This document shows positions 21,801 through 33,800 of a stretch of DNA of 64,000 nt, one piece after another. The position numbers were made by a program, and so were the translations under genes. Each line of letters opens with the position of its first letter. Position 1 is the first letter of the stretch. The stretch is from Hippopus hippopus. Lineage: Eukaryota > Mollusca > Bivalvia > Cardiida > Cardiidae. The stretch is from assembly GCA_946811185.2 (NCBI GenBank), contig OX328112.1, forward strand, positions 17,279,215 through 17,343,214. The letters are read 5' to 3'. Below the pieces are notes generated by a model. That model did not search any database, had not been told where the DNA came from, and worked only from the letters and a program-made list of their open reading frames with translations.

Positions 21801-24800
21801 CATACCAGATGGGCAAATAACTTTTGAAACATGTTTGATACAGTTAAGCCCCTTTTTCATTTCAAGTAGTGCAGTTTTCTTGGACTCAAACATGCTGCAT
21901 AAATTTCTAAAAGCATCTGAAGCCAAGCATTGATACCTGCATGCATTTTTCTTGAAATCATTTTGTGGTAGGAAGTCAATATGAAGTACAGAAGAGAAAA
22001 AAAAGAACATTTCATAAAATATCAGCCATCAAACCATGTGCACCATTTGACCAGGTAGAAGGAAAGTTAGCAAAAAGAACTTAGTTTAACTCTTTACCAC
22101 ACAATCCCGACTTTTAACGACTCTGAGAATGAAGCCTTTTGAAATCATTATGGGAAAAGGAGAAAATGCTGGTAACCAGCATTTTCTCCTTTTCCCAGAA
22201 TGTTTTCTACCTTTCCCAAAACAAATTTTAAATGATTCACATTTATTTTGTTGTCTGCAAATGCTTTCAATTTGGACAAGTCTAAAATTTTGTCATTTGG
22301 TATAGAGTTAAAAATAAAGATACATAGAGAACTTACGGGTATGATAATAGGTTTTTATGACACCTGAAATGTCGCAGTTGGCATTTGTCCATGTCTTTAT
22401 ACAATATCTGATGGTTTTATAATCAATATCCAATAGATCAATACTGTAGCCTTGCCAAATTTTTATCTTACACTCCTTCCACAAGGTACCTTTTTTTTTA
22501 CCCCTGACTTCTGGCTGTCTGTGAAGGTAACTGAGTGTTTTTCAAGAGTGAAAATCAAGATGAGACTTCACAGAATGTGCAGCCTGATCTTCGATGTACT
22601 CTTGACATATTTTTTCAGTAAACTGCCCAATATAGCTTTGAAATTGTGATGTTGGGACCCCCTGCATAATGAACTTCTTCAGTCCTCAAATACTTTGTTG
22701 TATTAAGGTTTTTAAGGAAGACAATTTTCATAATTATAATTTGTCAAACCAACCGTATTTTTCAAACCAAACACCTCATAATTATGTATTTTTTTTGACA
22801 CTTTCAAGAAAAGGCAATTGAAATAAAGAAATAACACAGATATTATTTTGGTGTATAGGCCATTGAATAAATACATATACAAAGCAAAAATAGAACTGTT
22901 CATTTGAAAGTTGGTCTGATTTGTAGTTTTGTTTTTCATATACTGGTAATAAAAAGTCTCAACTATAATTATTTGCATCAAGTTTTTTTTACTTGAAGAA
23001 ATTTGTAAACCACTGAATTTCTTAACCTGATAAAAAGGGCTTTGGGAAACATCGTGGGAAAAGTAGAAATTGCTGGTAACCAGCAATTTCTCCTTTTCCC
23101 ACAACGTTTTCTGCACTTTCAGAGACAAATCTCATCATTTAGTTTGTCATCTGTATATGAGGTGAAATTGGATATGTATAAACTTTTCTGGTCAGGTAAA
23201 GTGTAAGGTGTCCCCAAGTTTGCTAAGTAAGGCTTGAGAGACACCTTCCCTGAAAGTTACTGTCTGGCCCAGAATTTGTCATCCAGAGCCTGTGCTCACC
23301 AACCATTCCTGATTAAAACTTAATCTGATTTTTTTAAGATAGTTTATAGGGTGTTTGATGCCGTTTTCAAAATTATTTCAGTTATATCATGATGGCTAGC
23401 GCACCTATCCATGCTTTCCTGAAATTTCTTTTATCAGTACTTTGCACACTATTCTTTCCAAGCCAATGGCTGCTTTCCCACATAACCATCATTGAGACAA
23501 TGATCAGCAAGGAAAAAGGAGTGAATCCTGTCATAATGATTGTCAAAAACTGTCAGACAAAATTTGCCAATTGGTTTAGCCAATCAGAGATTGTTTTACT
23601 TTCAAATTTAGAAAAGAGAAAAGAGGAATGGTTGATGAATATGGACCCTGATCAGGTTCTAGGTGGAGAATAAAAATGGTGAATTGAGAATGAAATTACG
23701 GTCATTACCTCCAGCTGATCTAGCCGAACACCAGTAGCGTGCAGGCTTGAGAACAGGGGTTTGTGGGTTTGATCCCTGGCTTGGCCAATTTCTTTCCGAT
23801 TTCATTGCGGCAGGATTCATTCCTCTCTCACCGCTGACCATTGTTTCGACGATGGTTATGTGGGAAAGTAGCCAGTAGCTTTGAAAGAAAATTGTGCAGA
23901 GTACTGGTAAAGAGACCCCAGGAAAGCATGGATAGGTGCACTGGCTGCCACGATATAACTGAAATAATGTTGAAAGTGGCGTTACACACCATACAATCTA
24001 TCAATCAATCAATCCAGCTGATCTAGGCCTTTGATATAATTATTATCCTTTCTTTTCTATTCTATTTCAGTTGCACAGGAGGAAGTGCTGCTGCAATAGA
24101 CTGCTCTGCTGGTACCTACAACAGTAATACTGGATCTACATCATCTGCAGACTGTCTGGTTTGTATCCAATTAATCCTTTACAAAACAATCTGGAATTTT
24201 AATGACCATCAAAAAGAAGACTTTTGAAAACATCATGGGAAAAGGAGAAAATGCTGGTTACCAGCATTTTCTCCTTTTCCCACTGTGTTTTCTAACCTTC
24301 CAAAAACAAATTTCAGTCACCTTTATTTTGTCGTCTGCAAATGCTTTCAATTTGGTCAGTTCTACAATTTTGTGGCTTGGTAAAAAGTTAACGCAGGAGT
24401 TAGAATCACAACTAAACTAAAGCTATCAAAGCGGGTTTTTTTTTTTATAACAGTTCCACCTCAATTGAATAGACCAGCCAACATTAGTCATATGAGACGT
24501 TTTTTTTTTTCTGATGAATTTTACTTCCAGATTACTAACCTCTAACTCTTTGCACTAAATCATGAGTTTTGATGATCCTGAGGAAGAAAGCATATCGATA
24601 ACATTGTGGGAAAAGGCAAAAATGCTTGTAATTAGCATTTTCACCTTCTCCTATAAGGATTTCTACAGAAAGCGTTATTTTGGCCATATATTACAGTATT
24701 TGTCATCCGCAAATGCTTTCAACATGAACAAGCTTACAATTTTGTTGTTTGGTGGAGTTAGTAGATTTGGATTCTTTATATTTTACAAGAATGTTTTTGG

Positions 24801-27800
24801 AAGTTTTCTGCTGCAAATCCTTTGTTGATTGCAAAGCAGTAATTTCATGGTGACGACAATATTTCATTCATCCTTAAAATGAGATGGAGCTCGCACATGT
24901 ATGCACTGTCAGGAGCTCGTCTGTGGAATAAATGTGGAAGTCAGTCACTGTTCTCTTGAAGATTTTCATTTCTTAGTGGTAACTAATTCTTTCATCACCA
25001 TTGACAACCCAGGTAGCTTTTGTGGACAATGTAGATCATTTTCAGACTGCACAGAATCTTGAGTCTGAACTCTGATCTACACTGTCCACTACCTTATTCT
25101 AGAGAATTACCTAACTTTCTCTTCATCTTGCTGCAGAACTGCATTTGTGGTCATTGAAAAGGCTTGGTTTATTTATTTGTTGTGAAAGTGTTAGTAAAGA
25201 TGACATTTAACAGTACAACTGTATAAAAAATAATTGTCTTATTTCTTGACTTTACATTACAGAACTGCCCTGCAGGCCAGACAAGTATGGCTGGTTCCTC
25301 AGCATGCAGTAACTGTCTGGCAGGTACTAAATGTCCAACAGCTGGGACAGCCTCACCCATCACATGCTCAGCTGGTACCTATTCCAGTGCAGGGTCCACA
25401 GACTGTACAGATTGTCCCATTGGTTCATTCTGTGTAAGCAATACTGGTACCCCAGCCCCATGCCCTGCAGGATACTACACCTCAAGCGTGGGTGAGTAGA
25501 AAAAGCTGTTAAACCGTTTACAGAATAATCCTATGTTTTAACAACCAAGAGAAAGAAGACTTTTGAAAACATTTTGGAAAACAGAGAAAATGCTGGTTAC
25601 CGGTGTTGTCTCCTTTTTCACATGATCTTTTAGACCCTTTCAAAGACAAATCTTATTTAATTTATTGTTGGCACATTCTTTTAACTCTATACCACACAAT
25701 CCTGACTTTTAACGGCCCTGCGAAAGAAAGCTTTTGAAAATATTGTAGGAAAAGGAGAAAATGCTGGTAACCAGCATTTTCTCCTTTTCCTGCAATGTTT
25801 TCTACCCTTCCCAAATCATAATTTTAATTATAATAATGTACACGAGCTTTCGGCGGTACAACCGCCTTCTTCTAGTGTGGTCCTGTGATACAATGCCTGC
25901 AGTAACAGTTGTTTACGCAACGTCAAGGTAACGTTGACGTCACGTAAACAATTAATACCAAGTCCCGGGATGAAGTCATTGCAGCTTTAATCCCGCCAAA
26001 TGGGCCCGAACCCAGACCAAAAATGCATCCGACCCACGTTCCAGCAAAAGGGGGCCTAATGCATCTCCGTGATACAGAATACCAAGCAAATCAGTACATA
26101 ATCACGGACCCATAAAGTCCACCTTGTCTAACAACCGACTGAATCAGGAGGTAGAATATTACTAGGACATGCAGATAATTGGAAGATTTTAGCCCATGCC
26201 AGCCTGCACTGTCATGGGTCGATACCTTTTGCAGATGCATCAAGACCCCCCCCCCCCCCCCCCCCACAACAAAGCATAGATCATACCCACCAATCGGCAA
26301 AGGATCGAGCCCACAATAATGGACCAGGCCTACGTTTGGACATTACCAATATAGATTTACCAAATATAAATTTATTGCATAGGTTTAACTCTTTACCAGA
26401 CACCATTATCCTAGACCAGTCAAATTCAAAGCACCGGCAGACGACAAAACCAATGCGACTCAAATATTGAAATCCGACTTGGGAAGGGTAGAAAACATTG
26501 TGGGAGGAGAATAAAATGCTGGTTACCAACATTTTCTCCCTTTCCCACAATGTCCTCAGAAGGCCTCTTCTCCAGGGTCGTGAAAACCCCGGATTGTGTG
26601 GTAAAGAGTTAAAGAAGGAAATGTACATTCTAAAACAACCAACAATTTTATACAACATTGAATGTGTTTGTTACTTCATTACCAAATCACAAAATTGTAG
26701 ACTTCTCCAAATTGAAAGCATTTACCGACGGCAAACCAAATGCGACCAAAATGATAGAATCCGTCTATAAAAGGGCAGAAAACACTGCAGAAAAAGAAGA
26801 AAATGCTAGTTTACCAGCATTCCTCCCCCTCCCACAGCGCTCCAAAAAGGCCTTCCTCCCAGGCCCTACGACATTCACCCGATCTCCTATTTCATTTAAT
26901 CCTTTACCGAACAATCCCAATATTTAAGGATCCCGAGAGAGAAAATTCCTAAAAACATCACGGGAAAAGAAGAAAATGCTCTCCCACTCCCACACTGCCA
27001 TCCACCCCTCCCAAAACAGACTCCAACCTCAGTCACACACCCAATCTGTCGTCCGCAAATGCCCTCCAATAGAACAAATCCGAAATCCCGTCGCTTGGCA
27101 AGGTGTTAAATCAAAGAATGAGTATAGTACCGATCCAAGACAGCCTGCGTTAACTGTGAAGGGTGGCCTTGGCTCAGTACAACACACATAACAATCTCTC
27201 CAACTCGAACAGTAAAGAAACAATGACCTGCAACAAGCATACCCGGGCCTCCAGGCACCTACCCAAAGTGCCGCATCGGATCAGTCTGCGCATACCTCAC
27301 AGGCCGATCCGAAACAACATCGTCCAAAACCGTTCGACTCACCGTCCCACAAAAGCCCACACCAAGACAAAATCCAATGTAGACGTACTGTGCCGCCACG
27401 GATCAGCCCGCGAGGGATTCGTAGGCTAATCCGAGGCGACACCGCGCAAATGCCCAAAGAACCAGACCCACCAGCCGCAGGACAAATACATGTATAGTTA
27501 GCAATGTTTAATGTTCATCTGCCTAATGTTAAGACCTTGTTCGGCCAGGCAATGCTTCTCTATTAATCGAGCCTCTCTCTGGCGTCGGTAGATGGTCCTT
27601 TCTTCTTTCATCCGCTCCAGCCCTACATAGTAGAAATCCTTTATGCTGTGGTCATTTTGATTGAAATGTCTCGGAACAGGTTCGTGTATATTTTTGCTTC
27701 TTATATTAGACAGATGGTTGTAGATTCTGGTCTTTAGCATATTCCTCGTTTCACCAACGTACACCAGACTTTCACATTCGGCACAATAGATCCCATATAC

Positions 27801-30800
27801 AATATTTTGCGTACGGCAGTTGATTGATAAATCTGTTTTGACCGGATTACCTGTTTTATCTACAATGGGCGAAATAACATGCATTGTACAGATTTTACAA
27901 TTCCTCCCACATCCCTTTATCTCATGTTCCTTGTATTTCATAATTGGTGATTTACTTATTAAAGATTTGTTTGTTTTCTTGTGGACTAACAGGTCAGCTA
28001 AGTTTTGGTCTCTTTTGTAGGAAATTATTGGTAAGTCCTTGAAAATTTTCTTTAGCCTATCTGACTTCTTTAGGATTCTTTGATTGCTTTCTAAAATCTT
28101 TTTGATGTTTGGTAGGGATCTACAGTATGTCAGTACCAATGGAACTCTTGTCATTTTCGAGCTACTTTTCTTTCGGTCTTTCAGGAGACAATCTCGGTTC
28201 TTTACATCGGCCTTTTTTAATCCGACTTCCACCTCGTATCCTTTATATCCTCTGTGAACCAACCTCTCTTTTATCTTTTTTCTTTCTTTAACATATTCCT
28301 TCTCTGTCTGACTAATTCTTTTGGCCCTAATAGCTAATCCATATGGTATTGACTTTTTCACTGATCTCGGGTGGTCTGATTTACGATGNNNNNNNNNNNN
28401 NNNNNNNNNNNNNNNNNNNNNNNNNNNNNNNNNNNNNNNNNNNNNNNNNNNNNNNNNNNNNNNNNNNNNNNNNNNNNNNNNNNNNNNNNNNNNNNNNNNN
28501 NNNNNNNNNNNNNNNNNNNNNNNNNNNNNNNNNNNNNNNNNNNNNNNNNNNNNNNNNNNNNNNNNNNNNNNNNNNNNNNNNNNNNNNNTTTTGTCATCTG
28601 CAAATGCTTTCAATTTGGACTAGTCCAAACTTTTGTTGTTTAGTAAAGACTAAAGAGTTAATTTGGACAAGTCTAAAACTGTTGTTGTGTGGTAGAGTTA
28701 AGCCTTTCTCAAACAACAAATATTGGACTATTTTAAATTGAAATCATCTGCTGATGACAATTTCAGGCTTGGTAGAAATAAGCTACAGTTCTCTGATAAT
28801 GAAGAAAACATTGGGGGAAAAGGAGAAATTGCTTATAACAAATGAACTGTTACAGAAAAAAAAAGGGGCATTTTTCATGAGTTGTACATTTATTTCTTTC
28901 AGTATCTGATTTTTAAAAGTATCTTTGCAGATAAATGAAAATTACTAGACTTTCTCTTAATTTTAGGAATCAAAACCTATTTGTATGCCATTTTAACCCT
29001 TTACCACAAAATCCTGAGTTTTAACAACCCTGAGAAAGAAAGCTTTTGAAAACATTGTTTAAAAAGGAGAAAAGGCTCCTTTTCCCGCAATGTTTCCTAC
29101 CCTTCCAATCAGATTTCAGTTTCTTTGTCACATTTATTTTGTCATCTGCAGATGCTTTCAATTTGGACAAGTCTAAAATTTTGTCGTTTGGTAAAGGGTT
29201 GAAAAATCCAAAGATACCCAGAGTTCTTCAATTTCATTTTCATTTGTAGTGATCAATTGATTACGAGTAAAATCTTTACCAAGCCATAAAATTTTAGACA
29301 TTTCCCACAATGAAAGCACTTGCAGAGGACAAAATCAAGTTCTCTGATGGTGAAATTTGTCAATGGATGGTTGGAAAACATGAGAAATGGAGAAAATGTT
29401 GATTACTAGCATTTTCTCCATTTCCCACAATGTTTTCAAAATCCTTGTTCCTCAGGACCGTTAAAACACTGGATTAATTTGTAAAGGGTTTACTCTTTAT
29501 CACATGAGAAAAATGTAGATTTGTCCAAGTTGACAGCATTTAGCAGATGACAATCTGAATGTAGATCAAATAATGGACTTTGTCTTTGAAAGGGTAGAAT
29601 ACACTGGTTACCAGCATTTTCTCATTTTCCCACAATGTTTTCTTCCTCAGGTTTGTTAAAACTTGAAATTGTGTGTTGAAGGGTTAATCTACTTTTCAAT
29701 GTAAATATTTGAAATTCTTTTCAGGTCAGTCCACCTGCACCACAAAGTGTCCGGCTGGGTCTGAATGTCCAGGTAATGGAGCCCCAGTACAGTGTGCCGC
29801 AGGGACATACAGTAACGAGGGTGATGGTGTTTGTACAGCATGCGCAGCTGGTCAATACAGCAGTTCTGCAGGTAACAGGTTTAAAGATACATCCTTACAG
29901 CCAAAGAGAAACGATGCTTTTAAAATTTGATAGGCTGTAAAATAGTTCAGAATTTATTCAGCTGTGTAATCATGGATAAATTACCCTTACATATGGCCTG
30001 CAACACGCGAAAAGGGGCATTCGGACATTTGCGGAAAGTGTCGTCTCGGATCAGCCTGTGCACTCTGCGCAGGCTAATCTGAAATGACACTTTCCTTTTT
30101 TATGTAATTTTCTGTTTTGTGCAAGTCTACTGAAGAACAAAATCTAATGTTGTCGTAAAGTGCTGTCTCGGATAAGCCTGCGCGGAATGCGCAGGCTGAT
30201 CCGAGACGACACTTTACGCAAATGTCTGAATGCCCCTTCTCGCGTGATGCAAGCCATTTGGTGTAAGGGATAAATACTTATATTGTCATAATTTATGCAA
30301 TCTTGCAACCATCAGGGGCAGCATTTGGCATAAAGATACAAGAATGATCATACTTGGATAAAATAAAGATGAAATGGGTTAATAACTGGCTGAAAATGAG
30401 TATAGATGTATATTAAACATCTCAGAAGGCCACAAAAGTTTAAAATTATCTGTATTTACAGCATTTGCAGACAAAAAGCTGAACATAGCACAGATGATTG
30501 GGATTTGCCTTTGAAAGGGAAGAAAACATTGTAGGAAAAGGAGTAATGCCGTTGATCTGCAACTCTCTTGATTTGAAAAAAGACATGAAGTTATCAAAGA
30601 TCTTACTACCTTGTTCACTCTTGGGCCTTTTAATAACCTTTTATCAAACGATTTTGGGTTTTAATAACCCTAAAAGAGAAGGCTTTTGAAAACCTTGCAC
30701 AAAAAGGAGAAAATGCTGGTAACCAGCATTTTACATCATCTTCTCTATTGTATCAAAGAAAAAAAATCATTGTCTGGTCGCAAATGCATTGAACTTGGGT

Positions 30801-33800
30801 GAGTCCAAAATTTGCCGTTTGGTAAGGGTTAATTTGACCAATGACCAAAGTTCAATCTGAGATGATTTTGCTGACAAAAAATTAAATGTGTATCAGATGA
30901 TAAGATTTGCCATTGAAAGGTTAAAAAAACATTGTGGAAAAAGGAGAAAATGTTGGTGACCAGCATTTTCTCCTTTTCCCTAATATTTTCAAAGCCCTTT
31001 TTCGTTGAGGTCATAATAACATTGCATTGCTTGGTAAATGGTCAAATGAAAGTAAGAACATATTTTTGATCTCCCTTTAAGGGTCCACATCGTGCAGCCA
31101 GTGCCCTGAGGGTAGTATGTGCTCCACCACTGGAACATCTTCCCCGACTGCCTGTTCGGCTGGGTATGTAGCACCCCAGGGATCAACATCCTGTACAATT
31201 TGCAGCAATGGTGTGTATCCAAATTTTTTGTTTTATTTTAACACTAGGAGAATCATGTGCTTTTTGTTTTGATGCACAGCACGGATGAGTACAGACTTTT
31301 TGGATTTTGATACTTGTCACGGAAAATTTCATGATACTGTGTTTGTAAAGAGTATTTATTTTTATGACACTGTTATGATCCTGACTTTAGCATGCTGGTA
31401 ATTGTTGCATAGATCATCCATAAAATTAAGTAAGGAAGACAGAAAAATCCATTTACCTTTATATTTCATTAATCCCTAGGCTGCTAAGCGCGATTCAAGG
31501 ACCTTTTGCGGACAGTGTAGATCAAGATCAGACTGCTCTTACGAACAATGTCCGTAACAAAGAAACAAATGAACAAATGCATGGCAGAAATAAAGGGACC
31601 GGTCAGGATTCGAACCCTAGAATGCCCAGACGAAAGGCCAATACCATAACCACTGAGCTAAAGAGACATCTCCCTAACGCAGTTGTTAGGTATAGTATTT
31701 AAATCGGGACGAAGCCATGCATGAAGGAGTGGTCTCCCGTAACACTGCACATTCTGTGCAGTCTGATCTTGGATCTACACTGTCCGATGAGGAGGTATCT
31801 TTTCTACAAAATTACATTTAAAATAGCAAAATTTAGGTTTTTACTATCAGTTTGAAAGTTTCATTTCATTTATTTAGCGGGATAAGAATTAAAATTCCAC
31901 CAATTTTCTGTGCATTTAATCAAAACGAAAACCTCATGATTGTTCCCCATGTTTAAGTTGAGGTAATGGAAATGGGGAACAGCAAGTCTGTTATAATGGT
32001 ATCCTTAAGAATTTTATGTTATAAAAATTCGAAACAATTTACATATTGATCAAAGCCACAATTTTTGTCTTGGCTTTATTTTACCATGTACCAAACAATC
32101 GCAACTATTAATGGCACTGAAGTATGAAACTTGTGTTCTCATTTTCCCACAATATTTCCTACTCTTTCAAACACACATCCAATCGTTTGAACCTTTTTTG
32201 ATTTGAGGGCTGCAAATGCTGTCAAAGAATAAAAGCCTGTAATTTTGGCATCTGGTAGGGACTTAAAACATCGTTTATGAGTAGATAACCACTGTATTTT
32301 CACTACAAAGGTAGACAGGAATTACCTCCCTTTGGAGAAAATTCACAGAAACGCATAAAAATACTTAGTTAATAGGCTTTTAAGAAAAATCAGCAATTGT
32401 AAATAAACGAAAGTACAATTTTTCTATTTGTGTTCATTTTCTCAGAATGATATATTTTTTTGAAAAATGCTAATAGCCTTACAGATGCCTTGCCCTAAAT
32501 TTTCACTGAACAAAAAGAAATGATAGGCTTTTCCAGGTTGACAGCATTTGCAGATGGCAAGTTTTAGTCTTTGAAAGGAATATAAACATTATGGGAAAAA
32601 GAGAAAATGCTGGTTACCAGCATTTTCTCCTTTTTGCCATAATATTTCATGAAAGATTCAGTTGCATGTAGAGAAAAAAATGTAGCTCAAGATCAGACAG
32701 CAAAGATCATACAGTCTGATCCTAGATCTACACTGTCAGTTATTTGGGGAAAACACCTGTAAAAGATGCATAAGTAAAGTTTTTTTCTATTAACATGAGG
32801 ACTTTTTTTTATTTTTGTAAATGTGGTGAGAGGGTAGGAGTTGTTTTACCATAATGTATTCAATAGATCTTTTGTCTCACTGAGTGTGAAAAATTAATTT
32901 ATTTGTGCTCAATGGCTCTGTCATTTTTAGCTTAGCTATTTTCAAAGAAAACATCAGGGTACTGTTGTAGCCCTGGCGGCGTTGTTGTCGTGCGAAAACT
33001 TGGACATTTTGTCATATCTCTCTTATTACTGCACATTTTTTTTTTTTCATTAGGCAAAAATGCTATTAGTGAAATATTTCTTTCCAAATTCTTTGAAAGG
33101 TGCAAAGTGCCGGTAAAAGAAACACCAGGAAAGCATGGATAGGCGTACTGGCTGCAACAATGTTGAACTGAAATAAGTTTTAAAATGGTGCTTAACACTG
33201 TACAAACATTCACTCTACAATATACATATGTATGTATGTTCTTTTTGTTCTATCTGTGTAGTTCAAGTACCAGACTCAAACCAGGCTCTGTGTGAGACGT
33301 GTCCTGCTGGTTATGAATGCACAGATCCAAGGTAGGTCTGACTCTGATATTCTTTTCGTTAATCATTGCTCAGCTCTTTACTAAACACAAACAATCTCTT
33401 AATTTTATGACCTTTAGGAAGAAAGCTTTTAAAAACATTGTGGGAAAAGGAGACAAAGCTGGAAACCAGCATTTTCTCCTTTTCCCACCATATTTTGAAA
33501 TCAACAACCACAACCACAACAACAACAACAACAAAAAAACCAACAACAAAATTTGAGTCTTATTTTAAGTGTTGCCCTTCAAATTTTTAAGATTTTGACT
33601 GGTCAAAATTTTTGTTGTCTGGTTAAGAGTTAACCCTTTACCGCACAATGCCGACTTTTAACGACCCTGGGAAAGAAGCCTTTTGAAAACATTGTGGGAA
33701 AAGGAGAAAATGCTGGTAACCAGCATTTTCTCCTTTTCCCACAGTGTTTTCTACCCTATCAAGAAAAGTTGCACAATTTGAGCCATATTGAAATTTTCGT

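Larger units (their letters stand above)
13451..24070. other. Intron 2 contents (10.6 kb, no gene seen)
   Basis: MITE-A copies or cores lie at about 14382, 14605-14817, 15357-15583, 16070-16300, 16397, 16635, 17684, 17773-17997, 18819, 19800, 20405, 21270, 22086-22311 and 23048. MITE-B copies are 17069-17251, 17487-17552, 18292-18506 and a weak one near 22540. MITE-E copies are 15838-16033 and 23290-23655. SINE-A copies are 13507-13720 (decayed), 23345-23550 (-) and 23720-24012 (+). Repeat F lies at 14928-15215 and about 21530-21930. A GAGT/GAAT microsatellite lies at 19555-19660. 19170-19550 and 19860-20340 show nothing beyond a short local duplication near 20009-20090. Confidence 0.7.
25492..29724. 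other. Intron 4 contents
   Basis: MITE-A copies lie at 25509-25680 (17 nt after the donor), about 25682-25820, 26395-26612, about 26675-26905, about 26897-27110, 28589-28650 (end only), 28994-29201, about 29263-29490 and 29487-29687. MITE-C is at 26031-26284, a diverged MITE-D at 27222-27480, the Penelope-like element at 27498-28388 and the gap at 28389-28588. The block 26030-27490 is unusually C-rich, with a C homopolymer of over 20 near 26247-26270. Confidence 0.75.

Noticed and set aside
22712..23128. 138-codon minus-strand frame
   Set aside because: Low-complexity, AT-rich frame that begins inside a MITE-A hairpin (MSLKVQKTLWEKEK is the hairpin translated). There is no domain or splice support.
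24159..24163. Longer exon 3 ending at the next GT
   Set aside because: It would shift to phase 1 and create TAA with exon 4. The phase-0 join restores the CLNCPAG motif.
28386..28643. Frames crossing the N run
   Set aside because: They are artefacts of translating N. Only the minus-strand part left of the gap has real protein similarity.
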